Assembly (NCBI GenBank): GCA_015228695.1 | Contig: JADGDA010000038.1 | Location: 1-14,185 of the forward strand | Direction: 5' to 3' | From: Alphaproteobacteria bacterium | GTDB lineage: Bacteria; Pseudomonadota; Alphaproteobacteria; Rhodospirillales; Rhodospirillaceae | DNA: 14,185 nucleotides | Part shown: positions 7,415 to 14,185 of the stretch, one piece after another | Numbering within the stretch: the stretch's first letter is position 1 | Layout of the letters: each line of letters begins with the position of its first letter | Position numbers and translations under genes: made by a program | Notes under the pieces: model-generated | The model's database searches: none | Told to the model about the DNA's origin: nothing | Seen by the model: only the letters and a program-made list of their open reading frames with translations

Positions 7415-10400
7415 CCACGGGGGGTGCCGCAGCGGCGCGATGGGTGGATTGGCGCGGAAATCAGCCGCTGCACGCTTTTGCGTTGGAGCCGCGCATGATG
7501 TTCGACGGCGCGGCCGTGGAGACTGCGGCACATGTTGCAGAGGCCGCGCACGCGGCTCCCGATGCCGCGGCGGAGGCGTTAGTCCCTGATGTGCCGACGC
7601 CGGTCCAGGTGCGCGCCGCCGACCCGTCGCAAGATGGCGGGAAGAAGGAGGTGGCGTTCGTCGACACCTCGGTCGCCGATTGGCAGCAATTGGTGGCAGG
7701 TGTTCGGTCGGGCGTCGAAATCGACCTGATTGACGGCGGCCAGAGCGGACTGGCCCAAATGGCCAAGTGGGCGGAGTCGCACTCCGGTTATGACGCCATT
7801 CATGTGCTCTCGCACGGTGCCGAGGCCGTGCTCTACCTTGGCTCCGACAGAGTGAACGAAGCCACGCTTGCCACCCCCGTGGCTCAGGCCGAGCTGGCCG
7901 GAATCGGCGCGTCCATGAAGGCTGGGGGAGACCTGCTGATTTACGGGTGCGATGTGGGCCGGGGTGCGGATGGCGCTCACTTTGCTCAGCAGCTTGCTTT
8001 GGCGACGGGTGCCGACGTGGCATCATCCACGGACATTTCCGGCATTAGCGGCAATTGGACTTTGGAGAGGACTGCTGGGCCTATCGAAGCGGTATCGGTT
8101 CTAATTCCGGAAGCCCAGGTGGCCTATGGCTTTGATTTGTCGACCTTGACGGTTACTAACGCTTACAACGACGGCGTGGGATCATTGCGGCAAGCTATCA
8201 CTGATGCTGCCAGTGGCGATACCATACATTTTTCGGAAAGTCTGTCTGGACAGATAATCCGGCTTCCCGGCGGCTCACTTAGCATTGCTAAGAACCTCAC
8301 CATTGAGGGGGATATCAATGGTGACGGTCATCCTGACATCACTGTCAGCGGCGATAGAAATGGAAACAATTACACAGATAGTGGTGATATCACAGTTTTT
8401 GTTATACAATCAAACTCTATAGTATATATAGATGGATTAATTATTACGAATGGGTATGGTGTCGGTGCTGATGGGGCAAATGGCCTATCTGGCCGCAATG
8501 CGCCGGAAATTGTTGGTCAGTCATCTGATTATTACTATTCTAGTGTACTAAATGGAGCGATTGGACGTGGCGAGGGACAAAATGGAGGAAATGGTGGTAG
8601 CGCTGGCGGAGGCATATACAACGCTGGTACTCTATATTTGAGCAATAGCTTCATTACTGGAAATACAGCGCAAGGCGGACATGGTGGGGGTGGAGGCTAT
8701 GGTATTCAAAACTTCTATTGGAGTGGTTACAATTCAACTTTTCTGAGTTTTGGGGGTGGCGGAGCAGGAGGAAAAGGGGGTGATGCTTCTGGGGGAGTGT
8801 ACAATGCGGGTGGAAAAGTTGTTTTAACCGGTGTCTCGTTTTCTAATAACATTGGGATATCTGGGGAAGGCGGAGGGGGGGCGAGCGCGGCAAGTGGTGG
8901 CGTTGGCGGGCGTGGCGGTGCTCCTGGACAACCTGGCGAAGATAATCATGCTGCTGACGGTTGGGGGTACATTTCTGGAGGTGCGGTCGGATCTCGTGGA
9001 CATGATGGGACTTATTACGGCAGTGGTGGCGGTGGTGGGTATTCCGGGACGGCATACCAGGACTACAATGTAGTCGGCGTCGAGCACGCTCCGGCGGGGG
9101 CCGACATCAGCCGTTCAGTCAATGAAGACACGGCCATTGCCTTCACTACGGCGAACTTCACGGCAGCCTTTTCGGATGTGGACGGCGATAGCCTAGCCAT
9201 GGTGATGATTACGTCGCTTCCCGCACACGGCACGCTGGCGCTTTCCGGGACGGCGGTGACGCTGAACCAGGAGATTGCCGCCGCCAACCTGGGCAACCTG
9301 ACCTTCACGCCCTCCGCCGACTGGAATGGTGCTTCCAGCTTTACCTACAACGTCAGTGATGGCACCGCTTACGCCGCTACCGGCGCGACGGTGAATATCA
9401 CGGTGAGCGCCGTCAACGATGTTCCAACCGTGTCCGACATCAGCCGTTCAGGCAATGAGGATACGGTCATCGTCTTCACTGCGGCAAATTTCACGGCAGC
9501 CTTTTCGGATGTGGACGTAGATAGCCTAGCCAAGGTGATGATCACGTCTCTTCCCGCGCACGGCACGTTGGCGCTTTCGGGCGCGGCGGTGACGCTGAAC
9601 CAGGAGATCACTGCCGCCAACTTGGCTAATTTGACCTTCACACCCGCCGCCGACTGGAACGGCGCTACGAGTTTCACCTATAACGCCAACGACGGCACCG
9701 TTTACGCCGTTTCCGGCGCAACGGTGAATATCATCGTCAACGCCGTCAACGACGCCCCGACGGTGGCGAACGTCAGCCGTTCAGGCAATGAGGACACGGC
9801 CATTGCCTTTACTGCGGCAAACTTCACGGCAGCCTTTTCGGATGTGGACGGCGATAGCCTAGCCAAGGTGATGATCACGTCGCTTCCCGCACACGGCACG
9901 CTGGCCCTTTCCGGGACGGCGGTGGCGCTGAACCAGGAGATCGCCGCTGCCAACCTGGGCAATCTCACCTTTACGCCCACCGCCGACTGGAATGGTGCTT
10001 CAAGCTTCACCTACAACGTCAGCGACGGCACCGCTTACGCTGCTTCCGGGGCGACGGTGAATATCACCGTCGATGCCATCAATGACGCACCGACAGCAGC
10101 CGGTTCCGTGCCCGACCGGACTGCGGTCGTTGGAAGCGCCTTCAGCTACCAGGTGGCAAGCAGTGTTTTTGCCGACGTGGATGCGGGCGACACCCTGACG
10201 TACTCGGCAACGTTGGCGAACGGCTCGGCCCTGCCGGCGTGGCTGACCTTTAATCCAGCAACGCGGACGTTTTCGGGCATGCCGACGGATGTGGGCACCA
10301 TCAGCGTCAAGGTGACCGCGACCGACACCAGTGGACTTTCCGCGAGCGATACGTTCGACGTTATTGTCAATCCAACATCGACCCTTCTTCAGGACGACTT

Positions 10401-12342
10401 CAACAGACAAAGTTCCCTCAATATAGGTAGGGACTGGGTGCAGGGCCGACAGGCGCTCACGGATTCTGGTTTTTATGGCCAAACGTACACGGAAGTGAAT
10501 GGAAATGGCTTGGCCATTCATTACGTAACGCATGCACAGAGGCCCGCTTCCGCGCCCTGGGGATACGGAAACCCCGACACCTATGTTTATACGCCGCTGG
10601 CTGCTTCTGTTCCTGTGTACAGCGGCACGACGATCGACTTCACGTACACGCCAAACCAGGATGCGAGGACGTTTTTCGAGGCGGGGCTGATGTCTGCGGC
10701 CCAGGGAGCCGATGGCTTTGAAAGCCCATTCAGCGACAACAGGTACGTGCCCGCCCCGATCGAAGGAATTGCCGTAGCGTTGGGGCGAAGCTCGCATTCA
10801 TACAGCAACTCGACGATCAGTGTCGTGCAGCATTACGACGACGTAACGACGCAACTTGCCACTCTAAGCCTTCCATTCCAGCTCAATTACGGAACAGTAT
10901 ACAGCGTGCATATGAGCATGACTGGCTCCAATATAGTTGCATCTGTTTCCAATGGGAGCACGTCCTCACAGATCACCGCCAGCGTGACGCAATTGACGGC
11001 ACCGTATGACCAGTTTTACATCCGCACGGAACAGGAGGGCATCAGTTACGATAGCGGGAACGGTGAATATGTCTCCAAATTTGATAACATTGCCGTCAGA
11101 ATCTCGGATCATGCCCCGACAGCAGCCGGTTCCGTGCCCGACCGGACTGCGGTCGTTGGGAGCGCCTTCAGCTACCAGGTAGCAAGCAGTGTTTTTGCCG
11201 ACGTGGATGCGGGCGACACCCTGACGTACTCGGCAACGTTGGCGAACGGCTCGGCCCTGCCGGCGTGGCTGACCTTTAATCCAGCAACGCGGACGTTTTC
11301 GGGCATGCCGACGGATACGGGCACCATCAGCGCCAAGGTGACCGCGACCGACACCAGTGGGCTTTCGGTTGGTGATAGCTTCGCAATTAACGTTGATGCG
11401 GCACAATCAGTGCCCACGCCACCGAGCATTCCTCCGCGCCCAGATAGCGGTAACGGCAAGGGGAATGGAAGCGGCAACGGGAACGCATACGGGATTGTGA
11501 ATGGTAACGGGAACGCATACGGAATCAGTAACAGCGTGTTCGCCGGAACTGCTGGCGCGGTCTTGAGCGGCAACAGTGTACCAACCGGGGTTATCGGTAC
11601 CGTCTTGAGCGGCAGCAGTATGTCCACCGGAGTCATTGGCACAATTCTAAAGGGTGACGGCGGAACCTTGTCATCAAGTTCAGGAGGCTTGGGATACTCC
11701 TCCTCCGGGTCAGCCGTCGCCACATCCTTTTTTGGCTCGTCGTCGGGTTTTTCCAGCGCCTTCTCGACACCTGCGGCGGTTGTCCAATCGGCGCAGTTCG
11801 GTAGCCCGATGAACCCGGCAGGTGGCGGTCTGCCCGGTGGGATGGGAGGCGGGATGGGCGGCTTTGCCGGTGGAACTGTTGGAGGGGCAGGAGCGGGGGG
11901 ATCTCCGTTCGGCTCGCCGTCTGAAGGGGGAGGCATATCGACAACAGGCCCCGGCAGCACTGGAGAAATGCCGGCTGAAGGCGCTGGGGTCGCTGCTCAG
12001 GTCAAGGTGGGCGGTGAGGGTGCTGCTGCGGCAAAGACCGGAGAGGACGGTGCTGCGCAGGGTAATCCCGCCCCCAACAATGCTCCCCAAACCGGTGATG
12101 GCGGAAACGCGGACGGTGCCAACGACGGGACCGCAAAGGACAAGGTCAAAGCCGTTCCCGGTAAGGGAGCCGGACTTGAGGGGGCAAACGACAGAACTGT
12201 CGCAGGCAAGATATCCGGTCCTCGTAGTTTTAGCGACCAGGTCCGCGCGATGGCTTCGCGTCCACAACTTGCAGAGGCGGCGTTGCTGGCTGCGGCGATG
12301 GACCGGAATGGTCAGGGTTTCGGCACCGTGGCGAGGGCATGA
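7381..12342 (+). CDS. Giant multidomain surface protein with LEPR motif, DUF4347 and cadherin/lectin-like repeats
   Basis: A 1653-residue protein; the ATG at 7381 has a G7 run as its ribosome-binding site 6 bases upstream. There is no classical signal peptide. The N-terminal LEPRMMFDGA (35-44) is the LEPR motif found on many large exported adhesins. Domains in order: DUF4347 (~91-225) with LSHG (His145) and YGCDVG (Cys190); a DGVGSLRQAI beta-helix entry (~256-355); a Gly-rich segment (~361-560); three 111-residue cadherin-like tandem repeats (~575-903) with NEDT, DVDGDS and FTYNVSDGT motifs; a CADG-like domain (~904-999); a lectin/LamG-like jelly-roll (~1000-1244) starting DDFNRQSS and ending YVSKFDNIAVR; a second, near-identical CADG-like domain (~1245-1340); a Gly/Ser/Asn/Pro-rich linker (~1341-1607); and a C-terminal helix (FSDQVRAMAS...LAEAALLAAAMDR). 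RTX nonapeptides are absent. The likely role is adhesion or matrix building, with export through the TolC-like protein encoded by the overlapping next gene. Confidence 0.9.
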   Translation: MAKAWAAGAHMTTGGAAAARWVDWRGNQPLHAFALEPRMMFDGAAVETAAHVAEAAHAAPDAAAEALVPDVPTPVQVRAADPSQDGGKKEVAFVDTSVADWQQLVAGVRSGVEIDLIDGGQSGLAQMAKWAESHSGYDAIHVLSHGAEAVLYLGSDRVNEATLATPVAQAELAGIGASMKAGGDLLIYGCDVGRGADGAHFAQQLALATGADVASSTDISGISGNWTLERTAGPIEAVSVLIPEAQVAYGFDLSTLTVTNAYNDGVGSLRQAITDAASGDTIHFSESLSGQIIRLPGGSLSIAKNLTIEGDINGDGHPDITVSGDRNGNNYTDSGDITVFVIQSNSIVYIDGLIITNGYGVGADGANGLSGRNAPEIVGQSSDYYYSSVLNGAIGRGEGQNGGNGGSAGGGIYNAGTLYLSNSFITGNTAQGGHGGGGGYGIQNFYWSGYNSTFLSFGGGGAGGKGGDASGGVYNAGGKVVLTGVSFSNNIGISGEGGGGASAASGGVGGRGGAPGQPGEDNHAADGWGYISGGAVGSRGHDGTYYGSGGGGGYSGTAYQDYNVVGVEHAPAGADISRSVNEDTAIAFTTANFTAAFSDVDGDSLAMVMITSLPAHGTLALSGTAVTLNQEIAAANLGNLTFTPSADWNGASSFTYNVSDGTAYAATGATVNITVSAVNDVPTVSDISRSGNEDTVIVFTAANFTAAFSDVDVDSLAKVMITSLPAHGTLALSGAAVTLNQEITAANLANLTFTPAADWNGATSFTYNANDGTVYAVSGATVNIIVNAVNDAPTVANVSRSGNEDTAIAFTAANFTAAFSDVDGDSLAKVMITSLPAHGTLALSGTAVALNQEIAAANLGNLTFTPTADWNGASSFTYNVSDGTAYAASGATVNITVDAINDAPTAAGSVPDRTAVVGSAFSYQVASSVFADVDAGDTLTYSATLANGSALPAWLTFNPATRTFSGMPTDVGTISVKVTATDTSGLSASDTFDVIVNPTSTLLQDDFNRQSSLNIGRDWVQGRQALTDSGFYGQTYTEVNGNGLAIHYVTHAQRPASAPWGYGNPDTYVYTPLAASVPVYSGTTIDFTYTPNQDARTFFEAGLMSAAQGADGFESPFSDNRYVPAPIEGIAVALGRSSHSYSNSTISVVQHYDDVTTQLATLSLPFQLNYGTVYSVHMSMTGSNIVASVSNGSTSSQITASVTQLTAPYDQFYIRTEQEGISYDSGNGEYVSKFDNIAVRISDHAPTAAGSVPDRTAVVGSAFSYQVASSVFADVDAGDTLTYSATLANGSALPAWLTFNPATRTFSGMPTDTGTISAKVTATDTSGLSVGDSFAINVDAAQSVPTPPSIPPRPDSGNGKGNGSGNGNAYGIVNGNGNAYGISNSVFAGTAGAVLSGNSVPTGVIGTVLSGSSMSTGVIGTILKGDGGTLSSSSGGLGYSSSGSAVATSFFGSSSGFSSAFSTPAAVVQSAQFGSPMNPAGGGLPGGMGGGMGGFAGGTVGGAGAGGSPFGSPSEGGGISTTGPGSTGEMPAEGAGVAAQVKVGGEGAAAAKTGEDGAAQGNPAPNNAPQTGDGGNADGANDGTAKDKVKAVPGKGAGLEGANDRTVAGKISGPRSFSDQVRAMASRPQLAEAALLAAAMDRNGQGFGTVARA
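8340..8880 (+). other. AT-rich, glycine-rich segment inside the adhesin gene
   Basis: Within the adhesin frame the base composition drops visibly, with runs such as AGTATATATA and GGATTAATTATTACG and use of TTA, ATA and AGA codons. The flanks are GC-rich. The encoded part moves from a beta-helix with N and D turns to Gly-rich loops (GGNGGSAGGGIYNAG). The composition shift marks it as a module of separate origin. Confidence 0.6.
9103..10101 (+). repeat. Three 333-bp tandem repeats (cadherin-like domains)
   Basis: The unit begins GACATCAGCCGTTCA or its variant. The shared CAGCCGT occurs at 9108, 9441 and 9774, a period of exactly 333 bases, that is 111 codons. Copies are roughly 85-90% identical by eye. 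Repeat 2 has DVDVDS where repeats 1 and 3 have DVDGDS, which may weaken calcium binding. The repeats are in frame, so unequal recombination would change protein length by whole domains. Confidence 0.88.
10091..10340 (+). repeat. Direct repeat copy 1 (CADG-like domain)
   Basis: About 250 bases starting CGACAGCAGCCGG recur at 11117-11366 with about six mismatches by eye. The encoded domain has AFSYQVASSVFADVDAGDTLTYSA and ALPAWLTFNPATRTFSG, typical of the dystroglycan-type cadherin-like (CADG/He_PIG) fold. The copies are 1026 bases apart, a multiple of three. Confidence 0.85.
11117..11366 (+). repeat. Direct repeat copy 2 (CADG-like domain)
   Basis: This is the second copy of the repeat at 10091-10340. 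The end of similarity is sharp: after ACCAGTGG the copies read ACTTTCCGCGAG and GCTTTCGGTTGG. The two copies flank the lectin-like domain. Confidence 0.85.
11481..11650 (+). repeat. Short tandem repeats in the C-terminal linker of the adhesin
   Basis: Two families sit side by side. GAACGCATAC recurs at 11481 and 11511 (30-base period, GNGNAYGI peptide). TCTTGAGCGG recurs at 11561 and, shortened, at 11603 (42-base period, with the peptide VLSGxSxxTGVIGT). All keep the frame and mark a repeat-expanded linker. Confidence 0.65.
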
Positions 12343-14185
12343 TGCCAATTGCCATCGGGGGAACGAGGGGCGTGACGGTGTGGGCGGAACGTGGATATCC
12401 ACATCGTGGGCGGTGGTTTCTGCTGAGTATCCTGTGGTTAGGGTTGGCTGGTTGTGCCGTGCCGGAACCCCTGACCAACGAACAGGTCACAGCCCGCATT
12501 GCCGCAGACCGGGAGATATTGGCTGCCGAACTGGAACCAGTGACCGGGCCGGTCTCGCTTGAGGAGGCGATGGCGCGGGCAGTCAAGCACAATCTCGACT
12601 ATCGTCTGAAGGTGATGGAGACAGCACTGTCGCAAGGCGAGGCCGACCTGACCCATTGGGATTTGCTGCCCCGAATGACAGCCAACGCCGGCTATACGGC
12701 GCGCAACAATGAAAACGCCTCCAACTCGCGATCCCTGAGCACGGGGGTACAGTCTCTCGAAAATTCGACGTCGACTGAAAAAGAGTTTGAGACAGCCAGC
12801 CTGTCCATGGCTTGGAACGTGCTGGATTTCGGTGTCACGTACCTGCGCACCAAGCAGCAGATGGATCGCAAACTGGTGGCCGACGAGAGACGCCGCAAGG
12901 TGGTGCAAAATATCATCCAGGACGTGCGCTATAGCTATTGGAAAGCTGTCAGTGCCCAACGACTGCTGCCGAGGGTGGAGGCATTTCGTACCGAAGTGTT
13001 GCGGGCACTCGAGAATTCCCGCGCCGCCCTGGGGCGTGGTTTACAACCACCTATACAGGCACTCGAATACCAAATGACGCTGATGGATACGTTACGCCAG
13101 ATTGGCCAACTCCAACGCGATCTCGTTCTGGCAAAAACTGAAATCAGCACGCTGATGAACTTGCCGCCGGGAACCCCGTTCACTCTGGCCCCGCCGCTTG
13201 AGGCTGTGGAGGTTCCCGGTATCCCGAAAGACATTGAGCTTCTGCAAGGAACAGCTCTCGTCAATCGCCCGGAACTGCGGGAACAGGACTACCAGGAGAG
13301 GATCGGCGTTGCCGAAACGCGCAAGGCCATTCTGCGAATGTTACCGGGTTTGGAGATGAACGCCGATTTCCAATACAACGGCAATAGCTATCTCTACAAT
13401 CAGAGCTGGATGGAAGGGGGGCTTAAACTGAGCTGGAACCTCATCAGTCTGGCGAGCGGGCCGCAGCAGGTCAAGCTGGCGGAGGCGCGTGAGGAGTTGG
13501 AGCGCAAACGTCGTCTTGCGCTTGGCATGGCCGTGTTGACTCAGGTCAACGTTGCGTACATCCGTTTCCGTCAAGCGCAGGAGGATTTCACGCTGACTCG
13601 GGAATTATTCGATTTGGCGGGAAAGCTGCAAGCCCAGACTGACACGGCGGTGGCGTTGCGTGCGGAAAATGGGCAGGAAGCGGTTCGTCGGTTGAGCCGG
13701 GCGCTGTTCACCGAGTTGCAGCGGGACGCAGCCTACGCCGAATTGCAGAATGCCGCCGGTCGTGTATTCTCTTCAGTTGGTGCAGACCCGCTACCCGATA
13801 CCGTCACCGCAACCGACCTGCCAACGTTAGCCGCAGCAATTGGCCATACGTTGAGCAACTGGGAGCGGGGCGAGTTCGTTATCAGCGGTAACGGGTCTGC
13901 TGCATATGCTCCTGGCTCCGTCTACTACCTGACCCAGGAGGCCTATGTGTGGGCCGAACCGGATGCCGATGCTCCCCTGTCTGGCATGGTCGATGCCTGT
14001 CTGGCCGTGAAGTCGATTGCTTTCAAAGGTGGATGGCATCAACTCGAACCCGGTGCGCAACCAAGTCAATTCAGCGAGGGGTGGGTTCCTGCGCATTATC
14101 TGGCCAGTGATCGTGCCCGTTGCGGGGGGGGGGGGGGGGGGGAGGGCCCGGGGGGGGTGCCGCGCCCGGTGCGAAAAGTGGGGGG
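12339..14185 (+). CDS. TolC-family outer-membrane lipoprotein with C-terminal SH3-like domain (partial)
   Basis: The frame opens with ATG 12339 (or 12342) and stays open to the window end, so the stop is outside. Its ATGA overlaps the adhesin stop, indicating translational coupling. After a basic leader, a hydrophobic stretch ends in the lipobox LAGC (Cys39), so the mature protein should be a lipoprotein. Residues ~70-500 match the TolC/OEP pattern: SLEEAMARAVKHNLDYR near the start, MAWNVLDFG and LKLSWNLISL at the strand-helix junctions, RPELREQDYQERIGVAETRKA in the second half, and long coiled helices. The protein probably provides the outer-membrane channel of a type I or efflux exporter. 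Residues ~525-590 carry a further domain, with YVWAEPDADAPLSG, then GGWHQLEP and EGWVPAHYLA, resembling a bacterial SH3 domain. The final codons fall in poly-G sequence and cannot be trusted. Confidence 0.85.
   Translation, partial: MMPIAIGGTRGVTVWAERGYPHRGRWFLLSILWLGLAGCAVPEPLTNEQVTARIAADREILAAELEPVTGPVSLEEAMARAVKHNLDYRLKVMETALSQGEADLTHWDLLPRMTANAGYTARNNENASNSRSLSTGVQSLENSTSTEKEFETASLSMAWNVLDFGVTYLRTKQQMDRKLVADERRRKVVQNIIQDVRYSYWKAVSAQRLLPRVEAFRTEVLRALENSRAALGRGLQPPIQALEYQMTLMDTLRQIGQLQRDLVLAKTEISTLMNLPPGTPFTLAPPLEAVEVPGIPKDIELLQGTALVNRPELREQDYQERIGVAETRKAILRMLPGLEMNADFQYNGNSYLYNQSWMEGGLKLSWNLISLASGPQQVKLAEAREELERKRRLALGMAVLTQVNVAYIRFRQAQEDFTLTRELFDLAGKLQAQTDTAVALRAENGQEAVRRLSRALFTELQRDAAYAELQNAAGRVFSSVGADPLPDTVTATDLPTLAAAIGHTLSNWERGEFVISGNGSAAYAPGSVYYLTQEAYVWAEPDADAPLSGMVDACLAVKSIAFKGGWHQLEPGAQPSQFSEGWVPAHYLASDRARCGGGGGGEGPGGVPRPVRKVG
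14124..14185. other. Low-quality poly-G contig end
   Basis: A run of 19 G at 14124-14142 is followed by further G-rich blocks to the end (eight more G at 14150-14157). This looks like sequencing or assembly noise at a contig edge and not genuine sequence, so gene content here is not interpretable. Confidence 0.8.

Noticed and set aside
9103..10101. Regularly spaced repeats as a CRISPR array
   Set aside because: The period is 333 bases with the entire unit conserved and in frame, so these are protein domain repeats and not spacers between short repeats.
10000..10797. Minus-strand ORF of 265 codons opposite the adhesin
   Set aside because: It appears in GC-rich repeat sequence and is partly duplicated at 10966-11406 only because the DNA repeat is duplicated.
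11172..11960. Long minus-strand ORF (262 codons) rich in Pro
   Set aside because: It is the mirror of the Gly-rich linker and CADG repeat of the adhesin; Gly codons read as Pro on the other strand. No family features.
1..14185. tRNA, rRNA, riboswitch or CRISPR elements
   Set aside because: No cloverleaf-like, ribosomal or short-repeat/spacer pattern was noticed on either strand by eye.

Overview
The window is about 14.2 kb of moderately GC-rich DNA from a Gram-negative bacterium. Almost every product is exported or sits in the outer membrane: an autotransporter-type barrel, a TonB-dependent receptor, a TolC-like lipoprotein and a giant repeat-rich surface protein. The codon use and gene types would fit an alphaproteobacterium (for example Rhodospirillales or Sphingomonadales), but this is an inference and no marker gene is present.

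Layout from left to right. (1) 1-501 is the C-terminal end of an outer-membrane beta-barrel (autotransporter) protein whose start lies outside the window. It is followed after 10 bases by 512-2806, an exported protein with an N-terminal WD40 propeller and a C-terminal caspase-like (C14) domain with an intact His/Cys dyad. (2) 2863-3059 is a frameshifted fragment of an IS5-like transposase. (3) 3154-3990 and 3999-4844 are tandemly duplicated LuxR-type regulators with nearly identical N-termini and C-terminal halves but a diverged core in the sensor domain. (4) 4880-7063 on the minus strand is a TonB-dependent receptor, convergent with the regulators. (5) A 317-base divergent region with a possible small ORF leads into 7381-12342, a 1653-residue multidomain surface protein. 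Its parts are a LEPR motif, DUF4347, a beta-helix and glycine-rich segment, three 111-residue cadherin-like repeats, two near-identical CADG-like domains flanking a lectin-like domain, a Gly/Ser/Asn-rich linker and a C-terminal helix. (6) Overlapping it by an ATGA junction is 12339 to the window end, a TolC-family lipoprotein that appears to carry a C-terminal SH3-like domain. The last ~60 bases are poly-G-dominated and look like low-quality sequence.

The adhesin and the TolC protein probably form one operon for making and exporting a surface protein; the rest of the exporter would lie beyond the right edge. The most interesting points are these: DUF4347 carries a His...Cys arrangement resembling caspase/CHAT proteases, so the window may encode two caspase-fold proteins on exported polypeptides; the TolC-SH3 fusion appears uncommon; the 1026-bp spacing of the near-identical direct repeats would allow in-frame loss of the lectin domain; and the tandem LuxR pair looks like a duplicated sensor diversified in its ligand-binding core.
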